Part shown: positions 1-8,275 of the stretch, piece after piece
How positions within the stretch are numbered: the first letter of the stretch is position 1
Layout: each line of letters opens with the position of its first letter
Source: Sedimentisphaerales bacterium
Lineage (GTDB): Bacteria > Planctomycetota > Phycisphaerae > Sedimentisphaerales > SM23-30
Direction: 5' to 3'
Assembly: GCA_028281535.1 (NCBI GenBank)
Contig: JANQJS010000022.1
Span: 1-64,000 of the forward strand
Length of the DNA: 64,000 nt
Translations under genes and position numbers: made by a program
Notes under the pieces: generated by a model
What the model saw: the letters and a program-made list of their open reading frames with translations, nothing else
The model's database searches: none
What the model was told of the DNA's origin: nothing

Positions 1-632
1 CCCGCACCGGCATCCAGTGATCCGATGATCATGGTCCCAAGATTGGACTCAATCGAACCGCTGACAAAGGTTGGATTTTGAGCCGCATCAAAAGTTCCAT
101 CGACATACCACTTCACGCCGTTAGGATCATCTCGGTCCACTGACACAGCCACGTGGTGCCAACAAGTGTCCGCAATGGTTGATGCTGTGTTGTAGAGATC
201 CTGATTGCCGTTCACATCCTCGACCCGCAAGGCAACAATATCCTGGGGAAAGATGAAGGCTTCCCAGCCACCGTCTGTCGACGAACTATTATCAAAACTA
301 TCTGCTATACCATGAAAGAATTGGTTTAAATCCCGACGCACCCAGAAGGCGATTGAAAAATCTCCGGTTCCCAGTTCTGTGACATTGGCAGCCGTGATCT
401 GTCCCGGCGCTCCAACAAAATTGGGAAAGACGGCCGCTTGCTGCAGGGCCGGCGGAACATTGGGATCAAAACTAACCTGCGCCCCAACAACCCCATTAGC
501 TGTACCAACGCTATCATTACCGTTACCCAAAAACTCATACTCATGCAATAACCCCGCTGAAACAACGCTGGGCAAAGTCAACATACTCAGAAAAAACAAA
601 TGCAACAGGTTTAATCGCTTTGTGAGAAACAT
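1..632 (-). CDS. LamG-domain secreted protein, N-terminal part (runs off window edge)
   Basis: Partial gene with its 3' end outside the window. The ATG at 632 is preceded by GGAGG six bases upstream. The first 26 residues form a signal peptide ending in VVSA, and the mature part starts GLLHEYEF. The remaining ~185 residues are a concanavalin-like LamG fold (motifs FSIAFWVRRDLN, CWHHVAVSVDRDDPNG, VKWYVDG). Positions 1-565 match 2918-3482 almost base for base, so this is the tandem paralogue of the next gene upstream. By analogy the missing part should hold thrombospondin type 3 repeats, a beta-helix and a dockerin-like tail. It is probably a cell-surface or extracellular protein; the ligand is unknown. 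Confidence 0.85.
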   Translation of the reverse strand, partial: MFLTKRLNLLHLFFLSMLTLPSVVSAGLLHEYEFLGNGNDSVGTANGVVGAQVSFDPNVPPALQQAAVFPNFVGAPGQITAANVTELGTGDFSIAFWVRRDLNQFFHGIADSFDNSSSTDGGWEAFIFPQDIVALRVEDVNGNQDLYNTASTIADTCWHHVAVSVDRDDPNGVKWYVDGTFDAAQNPTFVSGSIESNLGTMIIGSLDAGA

Positions 633-708
633 ACTCACCTCCAGGTTCAGGTATTTAGTATTAAATCAATTTAATGACATAACAACGATACGGGGACGAA
701 TGGTTCGA

Positions 709-3540
709 TCAAATTCCACAGAGCCAGTTGGTCCACTGAATCAGGCCATCGGAGAGTGTCACATCATCGTCACCATCAAAGTCCGCACCGCCACAAAATC
801 CGCAATCTACGTTTAGCCACAACTGGGTAAATAAACTAAAATCGATTATGTTAACCGATCCGATCGCATCGAGGTTCCCATCACACTGATGCTCATAGGC
901 ACCCATGTCGACCACCGGCGGTCCGTTGATCCCGGTGTCGGTTGTGGGCAGGTCATCCACGATACGGATGCGGCCTGCAAGATCGAAGGGAATGTGCTCG
1001 GAGGTATCGGAATCATCGTCCAGGTCAAAGGTATCGGCCGGAACGAGGTTGGGATCCCCCGCGTCGATACAGGGCGAGCCGGCCGCAAGGCGATAGTCGT
1101 TGTCGGCGAAGGTATTCGGATCGTTATCCAGACCATCGGCATCGACAAACAAGGGGTCGGCGTTGATGTTACCAGTTCCAGCGCCACTCCAACCACCCAT
1201 GATATTGCTGTAGCTTACCGTTAAAGTGCCACTGTTGACGTGAATCTGTGCGGATTCATCCATTCCGCCGGTGTCGCTGTTTTGCCAAAAAATACTATTG
1301 GCCACATTAGGATCGCCAAACTCATTGGATAAACCACCACCACTACTAACGGCGACATTCATAGCAAACGTGCAGTTGATGATCTGAATATCGCTAGCAT
1401 CTAAAGCAAAAACTCCACCACCCTCATTTGTTACTAGGTTATTACTAAAGATAGAGTTGGTCAATACAACAGATCCGTTACCATCAATAGACATCCCGCC
1501 ACCGTCGCCCACGTTATTATTGGGATCACCCATTGTCTTATTGTTTGTAAAGGTACTGCTATTCATAATGAGATTGCTGCCTGAGTTATATATCCCGCCG
1601 CCATTTTGAATAGCAAGATTGTTATCAAAGAAGCAGTCGGTAATCGTGGTCGAGTTACTCTCGCTGTCAAATATCGCCCCACCGCTAATGTCTGTCTGGT
1701 TACTTTTAAAAATACAGTTATTTATCTCAAGAGAGTTCTCTGTATTAGCCATCCCACCGCCTTCCTGCGTCGCCATGTTATTCTCAAATGTACATTGATT
1801 CATGGTTAGGGAACCATCGCTGGTGTGCATCCCGCCGCCTAGCCCCGTCGTCATATTATTCTTAAATATGCTGCTATTCACAATGATATTGCTGCTTGAG
1901 TTATCCATTCCTCCGCCATTTCCAAGCCCACCACTGGCTAGATTGCTATCAAAGAGACAGTTAGTAATCGTGAGAGAGCTCGAGCCGTTAAATATCGCCC
2001 CACCACTGGTAAGGGCTGACTGGTTACTTTTAAAAATACAGTCATTTATCTCAGGAGAGCTGGCCGAATTATACATCCCGCCGCCTTCCAGCGTCGCTAT
2101 GTTGTCCTCAAATGTACATTGATTCACGGTTGGTGAACTACTTTCGTTATACATCCCACCGCCACTAACATTCGCAAGATTATTCTTAAAGATGCAGTGA
2201 TTGACTGTCGGGGAACTGTTGACGTTATACATCCCACCGCCATCATTGTTTGGGGAACTCCCATTGGCGTTGCCGCCGGTGATGGTGAAACCTTGTAGTA
2301 TGGTATTGGGATCTTCTCCGCTGACGCATTGGACAACATGGAAGTGGCCGGTGCCATCAATGAGCGTGTTGTTGGGATCGCCGCTGTTGCTGCGGAGTAT
2401 AATCGCTTTTCCCAGAAAATCGATCGATTCAAAATAGGTCTGCGGGTCAGCCTCAATAATATCATCGTTGACAGCAGCATCAATGGCATCCTGCAGGCCA
2501 TAGTAATCCGTTGCTTGAGTCAGATTATGAACGGGCTGCGTATCACATCCGTTAGGTATTCCGTCGCCATCGCTATCAGCTGTGTCGTCAAAGCCCGGAC
2601 AAATATCACAACCATCCGGGACTCCATCGCTATCGTTATCAACCGTGTCATCAAAACCCGGGCAGATATCCATATCATCACACACGCCGTCGGCATCCGT
2701 ATCACCGCTGGCATTATTGCCTTCACAAGCATCGCATCCATCTGGAATACCGTCGCCATCCGTATCGAGTGCATCGTCAAATCCCTGACAGATATCGTCG
2801 CAGTTGAGTACGCCATCATTGTCTTCATCTTCCGGCACAAAAGCGTACAGATTCTGTACCTCCGTTACGTTCAGGGCGTGATCATAAATCTGCACCAGCC
2901 CCAACGCCCCCGACAGACCCGCACCGGCATCCAGTGATCCGATGATCATGGTCCCAAGATTGGACTCAATCGAACCGCTGACAAAGGTTGGATTCTGAGA
3001 CGAATCGAAAGCTCCATCAACATACCACTTCACGCCGTTAGGATCATCCCGGTCCACCGACACTGCCACGTGGTGCCAGCAATTGTCCGTGATGGTTGAT
3101 GAGGTGGCGTAAACATCCTGATTGCCATTTACATCCTCTACCCGCAAGGCAACAATATCCAGGGGAAAGATAAAGGCTTCCCAGCCGCCATCCGTCGACG
3201 AACTATTATCAAAACTATCTGCTATACCATGAAAGAATTGGTTTAAATCCCGACGCACCCAGAAGGCGATCGAATAATCTCCGGTCCCCAGTTCTGTGAC
3301 ATTGGCAGCCGTGATCTGCCCTGGTGCTCCAACAAAATTGGGAAAGACGGCCGCCTGTTGCAGGGCCAGTGGAACATTGGGATCAAAACCTACCTGCGCC
3401 CCCACAACCCCATTGGCTGTACCAACGCTATCATCACCGTTACCCAAAAACTCATACTCATGCAATAACCCCGCTGAAGCAACGCTGGTTAAAGTCGAGA
3501 TAACAACTAAAATCAATTGAATTTCAAAACGCAGTTTCAT
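709..3540 (-). CDS. Secreted LamG / thrombospondin type 3 / beta-helix protein with dockerin-like C-terminus
   Basis: 943 aa from the ATG at 3540, which has AGGGG five to six bases upstream and opens directly into a signal peptide (residues 1-23, ending VASA). A TTG at 3588 would add 16 residues before it and is less likely. Order of domains: LamG (~24-215), three to four calcium-binding thrombospondin type 3 repeats rich in DTDGDGIPDGCD (~235-335), a long right-handed parallel beta-helix built of GGGMYN...SSPTVN..F.NN turns (~345-790), then an EF-hand/dockerin-like tail with VNIIDFSLFTQLWL. A calcium-dependent extracellular or surface protein is likely, perhaps carbohydrate binding. Its mature N-terminus is nearly identical to the gene at 1-632, but the signal peptide differs. 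Confidence 0.9.
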   Translation of the reverse strand: MKLRFEIQLILVVISTLTSVASAGLLHEYEFLGNGDDSVGTANGVVGAQVGFDPNVPLALQQAAVFPNFVGAPGQITAANVTELGTGDYSIAFWVRRDLNQFFHGIADSFDNSSSTDGGWEAFIFPLDIVALRVEDVNGNQDVYATSSTITDNCWHHVAVSVDRDDPNGVKWYVDGAFDSSQNPTFVSGSIESNLGTMIIGSLDAGAGLSGALGLVQIYDHALNVTEVQNLYAFVPEDEDNDGVLNCDDICQGFDDALDTDGDGIPDGCDACEGNNASGDTDADGVCDDMDICPGFDDTVDNDSDGVPDGCDICPGFDDTADSDGDGIPNGCDTQPVHNLTQATDYYGLQDAIDAAVNDDIIEADPQTYFESIDFLGKAIILRSNSGDPNNTLIDGTGHFHVVQCVSGEDPNTILQGFTITGGNANGSSPNNDGGGMYNVNSSPTVNHCIFKNNLANVSGGGMYNESSSPTVNQCTFEDNIATLEGGGMYNSASSPEINDCIFKSNQSALTSGGAIFNGSSSLTITNCLFDSNLASGGLGNGGGMDNSSSNIIVNSSIFKNNMTTGLGGGMHTSDGSLTMNQCTFENNMATQEGGGMANTENSLEINNCIFKSNQTDISGGAIFDSESNSTTITDCFFDNNLAIQNGGGIYNSGSNLIMNSSTFTNNKTMGDPNNNVGDGGGMSIDGNGSVVLTNSIFSNNLVTNEGGGVFALDASDIQIINCTFAMNVAVSSGGGLSNEFGDPNVANSIFWQNSDTGGMDESAQIHVNSGTLTVSYSNIMGGWSGAGTGNINADPLFVDADGLDNDPNTFADNDYRLAAGSPCIDAGDPNLVPADTFDLDDDSDTSEHIPFDLAGRIRIVDDLPTTDTGINGPPVVDMGAYEHQCDGNLDAIGSVNIIDFSLFTQLWLNVDCGFCGGADFDGDDDVTLSDGLIQWTNWLCGI

Positions 3541-4059
3541 GATAGCCCCTTTAATCAAAAATTTTTTATTAGCCTTACACATATTCAAATTGTCCCCCTA
3601 ACAAGTTCCCTCACACTGAGGCCATCTAGTTGGTTGACATGATTACAAAGTCCAGAATATTATGCAACAGGTTTCATCGCTTTGTGGGAAACATGCTAAC
3701 CTGAAGTTTTTGCAAGTATTTAGGTATTAAAGTCGATTTAATGACAACGAAGAGGGATACACCTGTGTGATTTCTCATATTTACCTCCGAAGCAATCAAT
3801 CTACCAAATCTGTTTGTGAGGTCAAATTAAAAATGATTAGCTAGAAATCGAGATCGAAGTTGACAAAAATAGCATCATAATAGACTGCGATGTATGGATG
3901 AATCAATTTAAAAGAGATGTGATATCGCACACTGCCCAAAAACTCATCTGCCCCTTAAATAATGCTTAAAGTTCTCACTCATAACAATGATTAACGCACT
4001 TATAAAAAATGAAATGGTGTAGGACGACTTACATGAGCTAGGATTAAAAAGATAAATAA
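3541..4059. other. Intergenic region upstream of LamG gene
   Basis: About 520 bp with no credible gene. The only recognisable content is the duplicated 5' fragment at 3663-3749. I could not assign a confident promoter on either strand. Confidence 0.5.
3663..3749 (-). pseudogene. Stray copy of the 5' end and leader of the neighbouring LamG gene
   Basis: This stretch aligns with 601-690, the start region of the gene at 1-632: the run TGCAACAGGTTT, the TCGCTTTGTG block, the CAT start position and the TTTAATGACA block recur in order. Read on the minus strand, the ATG is followed by only five codons before a stop. It lies about 120 bp upstream of the gene at 709-3540. It seems to be a leftover of the duplication that made the two LamG genes. 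It could still carry promoter sequence. Confidence 0.6.
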
Positions 4060-4133
4060 CACGCCCGACAGGATTCGAACCTGTGACCTACGGTTTAGAA
4101 GACCGTTGCTCTATCCAGCTGAGCTACGGGCGC
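4060..4133 (-). tRNA. tRNA-Arg (anticodon TCT)
   Basis: A 74-nt cloverleaf reads on the minus strand. It has a 7-bp acceptor stem (GCGCCCG with CGGGCGT, first pair G-U), a D arm GCTC...GAGC, anticodon stem ACGGT/ACCGT around loop CTTCTAA, and T arm ACAGG-TTCGAAT-CCTGT. The discriminator base is G. CCA is not encoded. Anticodon TCT reads AGA/AGG arginine codons. Confidence 0.97.
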
Positions 4134-4275
4134 TTATGAGGATTTATGCCGCAAATTAATGTGACACTATATCAATTTGAACTGGAGAAGTCAAACCAAT
4201 TGCGGAAGAGATAACTATTTAAATAGCAATTAGTTGAATAGGAAACTCAGGGCATTAATCGCCTGGCTTCCCCCA

Positions 4276-7215
4276 TTAGAGTGCTAGAATATTAAAATCA
4301 TCCGAGATGATCGGATTGGATGGCCCGCTAAGTTTTTTCACATTAAAAGTGGTTTCACCAACCTGATAGCCAATCGACCCAATGGTATTCGCCGCAAAAC
4401 CAAATACATCACCACTATTTTCAGAAGCAACGGACCCCAGTTTCACAGACTTGATGGCAAACCCAGCGACACGAGAGTTCTTGAAATTATCATCAACACC
4501 CGAAACACCCTTCAGCTGCACCTTACCTAAAGTAACTTCCTGATCAATAAAATCAGCTAATTGTGTTGGCAATGTATCCAGAGAATTATCTACCCCAACA
4601 AACAAACTGACATTATCCATCGCTCCTGCTGTGACACTACCAACATTCCCTGCAGAACGAATAGTTAAGTTCGCCATAATTTTGGCGACACTTAATTTCT
4701 TCAACGCACTTTTTACTGCATTGTCTGTCACAGTTACATCAGCTTGGAAATGATTGGCACTACTAATCGAGCCAATCCAAGGTGCGGTTATAGAATCCTG
4801 GTCGGTATCATTATCTTCCCAGGTAGCTACTTTAATGGATTTGATAGGTATGAGTGAATTGATCTCTGTATCAAACACACTCTGAGCTTGCAATGAAAAA
4901 GATGCTTTCGCACTCGTGCCTAATCCGATGTTAAAGATATGATTGGCATCGATGTCTTTGGCAACAAATTTCCCGGTGCTCCCCTGAGAAAAATAATCAC
5001 CGGTCAAATCCGCCCCTTTCATATCCACACTTCCAATGGCTCCATTCAGAATACTGATATTTCTAATTTCAGCCTGCTGGCCTTTGCCTACCTGAAACTT
5101 GGCTTTTGATTTTTCGCTTGAACCTGTAATCTGAATATCCGTATCAGTACCATCTAAAATGATCTGACCAGAACCAGGCCCTTTCAATGAGTAAGTCACA
5201 CCGCGAAATTCCTTTTTGACAGGCTTATCACCTGGATTAACAATTCCAAAGACCAGCTCATCTTCATCAAAATACCCAAAATCTATTTCGTCTTTTACTT
5301 CATCATCACCCAAGACTATGGCCAATGGATCATTCCCTGAACTATTCGTTAAGTCGGTTAATACATTGTTTAAATCGGTCACGTCAACGATATAATTATT
5401 CGCTTCCAGCCCTTGAAAACTATAAAACCCAATACTATCTGAGGTATTCACAGCTAACGAGGTATCGCCACCATCCAACAAACCATCACCATTCACATCA
5501 AGAAATAGTTCCAACGTGACATTTTCCAAGCCAAGTTCTTTTTTGCCAAAAATGCTATCTCCATTCCCATCAGAAAAAACAAAACCACCAATAAACCCAA
5601 GTGGCACCGGTGGCGTATCATTGTCAATAATCGTAATCAAATCATCGTCCCCATCACCAATTTCATAATTTGCATTAGCTAAAATGGTTATTTGAACGGT
5701 TTCATTGCCTTCAACAATCTCATCATCCACAGGTGTTATAAATAACTTCGTAGATGATAATCCCGTTGGAATAATGATGGAATTATTGATCTGAGTGTAA
5801 TCGGTATCGTTTTCTGCTGACCCACTGATTGTATAGAAGATCGTTACAGGATCATCGGTAGACCCACTACGCGTAAAAGTAAATTCACCAGGAACCTGGT
5901 CGGTTTCTTCTGCTGAAATTCCAGCAACCACATTGACTTCCGGCAACACCACTGGATCAACGGTTACATTTAATGAATCATTGAAGGATTCGTTATTTTC
6001 ATCTTCTAACGTCACTGTCACATTAAAAGTGTTTACTTCTGTATAGGTATGTGACCCTGTAATCGTTCCAGTATTATTTAGTGGTAATATATCCCAGCCA
6101 ATATCATCAAACGCGGCAATATCTAATGCGGTCAATTCTTTGCGAGTCCCCACCAATAATGTTGGATCCATCGCCACCTCCACACCACCTTCGGTCACAC
6201 CTTCAGCAAAGTGTCCTTGCCCACTATCGATGGGAACATTGCCAATACCATCATATTCTGCAACCGTATTTTCCCCAACAAATTCCCCACCCACAATAAG
6301 TTCATCCCAAGAATCAGATGTCCCAATACCAAACACATGAGCAATTTCGTGCAAAGCAACAGAGTAAAAGTCATCTTGATTATTACCAATTCCAGAGATA
6401 TCCGAACCAAAAAACCAATCGGAACTACCACTGTCAAATGTAACAACACCACCCCACTTGCCATAATCTGTGGGACTTGGAAGTAAGCCACCGGTCTCTC
6501 CTCTTGCAATCAATATATCAAACCAGGCCTGATTTCCACTAGCTGAAAATCCACCCGGTCCACCAACACCTAATGATGACAAGTTACGCCCCCCGGCATA
6601 AATAATGATCTCATTGGCAGCAATGGACAAATTATTCACTTGATGAGATTGTCCCGTACCCGGATGGGTAAATGTTGCCGCCCAGGTATTATTTCCTGAT
6701 GGCTGAATGGCATCAAGTGTATCGCTAAATCGATTGGCAATATCATCAGCGGCTGACTGTATTAGATCCCTCTTCGCTTGTGTATCAAAGAAATCATTTG
6801 TATCCAAGCTGTAATCGATGGTAACAGTAAGAGAGCTTTGTTGTGCAGAGTCAAATTGAACCGTTACAGGCTCTACCGGGGAACCATCGCCCCAATCTAC
6901 CGTTGCAGTGTAACTTAAATCTGGATCGGCATCACTAAACGTCGCATTGAGACTTAATGTATCATTAACCGTAATCGTGGAATCCTGCCCTACATCTACA
7001 GTAATATTTTGCAAGGGCTCTAGTACTGGATCTTCTGAAAAAAGAGTCAACTCTGTCCCTGGCATTGTCGTCAGCAGTACACGCGTTTCCAGAGTTTCCA
7101 ATTGTAAATTTTGATGTGAATCATTATGAGATGAATTTATATGGTCGAAAGCCGCTCTATCTAAGCGTCGTTTCCCCGCACGTCTGGCCATTTGTCTTAA
7201 CCGTCTCAGCACCAT
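4276..7215 (-). CDS. LEPR-type exported multidomain protein with leishmanolysin-like metalloprotease
   Basis: 979 aa; ATG at 7215 preceded by GGGAG. The N-terminus is basic and carries LETLETRVLLT (~40-49), the planctomycete LEPR-type extracellular signature. Residues ~70-120 are the first half of a PKD domain (ATVDWGDGSPVEP). Residues ~130-375 are a zinc metalloprotease: HEIAH at 289-293, a later GHF (His335) as probable third ligand, a Met-turn at Met349, and the LTALDIAAFDDIGW block at 361-374. This is the spacing of leishmanolysin-type (M8-like) enzymes rather than of compact metzincins. Residues ~382-420 look like the second half of the PKD domain. Then come a Calx-beta domain (~424-534), an SdrD-B-like domain (~540-648) and a C-terminal beta-rich region. 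It is probably secreted; the substrate is unknown. Confidence 0.88.
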   Translation of the reverse strand: MVLRRLRQMARRAGKRRLDRAAFDHINSSHNDSHQNLQLETLETRVLLTTMPGTELTLFSEDPVLEPLQNITVDVGQDSTITVNDTLSLNATFSDADPDLSYTATVDWGDGSPVEPVTVQFDSAQQSSLTVTIDYSLDTNDFFDTQAKRDLIQSAADDIANRFSDTLDAIQPSGNNTWAATFTHPGTGQSHQVNNLSIAANEIIIYAGGRNLSSLGVGGPGGFSASGNQAWFDILIARGETGGLLPSPTDYGKWGGVVTFDSGSSDWFFGSDISGIGNNQDDFYSVALHEIAHVFGIGTSDSWDELIVGGEFVGENTVAEYDGIGNVPIDSGQGHFAEGVTEGGVEVAMDPTLLVGTRKELTALDIAAFDDIGWDILPLNNTGTITGSHTYTEVNTFNVTVTLEDENNESFNDSLNVTVDPVVLPEVNVVAGISAEETDQVPGEFTFTRSGSTDDPVTIFYTISGSAENDTDYTQINNSIIIPTGLSSTKLFITPVDDEIVEGNETVQITILANANYEIGDGDDDLITIIDNDTPPVPLGFIGGFVFSDGNGDSIFGKKELGLENVTLELFLDVNGDGLLDGGDTSLAVNTSDSIGFYSFQGLEANNYIVDVTDLNNVLTDLTNSSGNDPLAIVLGDDEVKDEIDFGYFDEDELVFGIVNPGDKPVKKEFRGVTYSLKGPGSGQIILDGTDTDIQITGSSEKSKAKFQVGKGQQAEIRNISILNGAIGSVDMKGADLTGDYFSQGSTGKFVAKDIDANHIFNIGLGTSAKASFSLQAQSVFDTEINSLIPIKSIKVATWEDNDTDQDSITAPWIGSISSANHFQADVTVTDNAVKSALKKLSVAKIMANLTIRSAGNVGSVTAGAMDNVSLFVGVDNSLDTLPTQLADFIDQEVTLGKVQLKGVSGVDDNFKNSRVAGFAIKSVKLGSVASENSGDVFGFAANTIGSIGYQVGETTFNVKKLSGPSNPIISDDFNILAL

Positions 7216-7433
7216 ATCTTGCTCCCATAAATCTATAATGTCGTCTTAAATAATCTATTCTAATAGTGTTTCCACGTCATTATCATATCGTCATATTTTG
7301 CATTTTTCACAAAATTTGTACGAATCAAAACAACAATTTTAGTCACTATTGAATCTATTCAATTACAAATACAAGCCTGGAATCAAGTTATAGCTTTTAA
7401 ACAATAATCATCTTATGTCAGACGAGATACTAT

Positions 7434-8150
7434 TTACCCCTTAGACCGTGAAGCCTGTAAAAATTTCTCAATAACGATGCGATTGACAGGACTAGCTAAA
7501 TCTCGTTCTGGATGCCACTGCAATGCCTGTAAATACGGATAATCAACGCGTTCGAAGGCTTCAACAATTCCATCTTCGGCAACAGCTGTCGGAGCGAGTC
7601 CTTCACCGAGACGATTAATCCCCTGATGATGCCCGCTATTAATGGCTATGGATTCTGTCTGCAACCAATCGAATAACTTTCCGGAATAATCGAGCGTTAC
7701 AGAATGCTGGGTCATTTGGTCTTTTGGCCCCATATGTTCGACCTTGACTCCGCGTTTTAGATCTGGAATGTGTTGATGAATACTCCCCCCGTGTGCGACA
7801 TTAATGAGCTGCATGCCTAAACAAAGTGCCAATATCGGCATCTGCTTTTTAGATGCCTGCTCATAAAGCATCAGATCAAATCTCTGCCGTCTGGGATGAA
7901 TCAGCCTTGCTTTTTTATGGAGTGTTTCACCCCACAACGAAGGATCAATGTCATACCCACCCGTAAAGAGTATACCATCTAACAAGCTTAAGACAGCATC
8001 TAACTGAACGATATTATCTGTGGGACAAATGGGAAATGGCAGAGCGCCAAATTCTTCCAGGTAGGAAAAATAGGGCATATCAATATATGCACGTTCAACC
8101 CCCTCTTCTGCCACATGGTAATTCATGGCTATACCGATGCGTGGTTTCAA
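7434..8150 (-). CDS. Class I glutamine amidotransferase-like hydrolase (peptidase C26 / PuuD type)
   Basis: 238 aa. It begins at a TTG (8150) with AGGAAG upstream; the first residues KPRIGI are the conserved first strand of the family, so the downstream ATG at 8126 would truncate it. The nucleophile is Cys110 in ALCLGMQL and the catalytic pair is His213/Glu215 in QWHPE. The LFTGGYDIDP motif (~61-70) is typical of gamma-glutamyl-GABA hydrolase-like proteins. The family hydrolyses gamma-glutamyl amides in the cytoplasm; the exact substrate here cannot be told. It follows the M16 peptidase gene on the same strand after a 125-bp gap, so an operon is possible but not shown. Confidence 0.88.
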   Translation of the reverse strand: MKPRIGIAMNYHVAEEGVERAYIDMPYFSYLEEFGALPFPICPTDNIVQLDAVLSLLDGILFTGGYDIDPSLWGETLHKKARLIHPRRQRFDLMLYEQASKKQMPILALCLGMQLINVAHGGSIHQHIPDLKRGVKVEHMGPKDQMTQHSVTLDYSGKLFDWLQTESIAINSGHHQGINRLGEGLAPTAVAEDGIVEAFERVDYPYLQALQWHPERDLASPVNRIVIEKFLQASRSKG

Positions 8151-8275
8151 GAGCTTCTTCCTTTTGATTCGGGATTAGTTGCGTTCGCAAGTTTTTACCT
8201 ACAGCGCATTTCGCCTTTTGAATCTAAGATAATATACAATACATATTAGACACAACGAAATCCTGAAAAGCAACT

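Noticed and set aside
2329-2937. Plus-strand reading frame of 202 codons
   Set aside because: Opposite the LamG/beta-helix gene; its repetitive sequence is the complement of the calcium-loop repeats.
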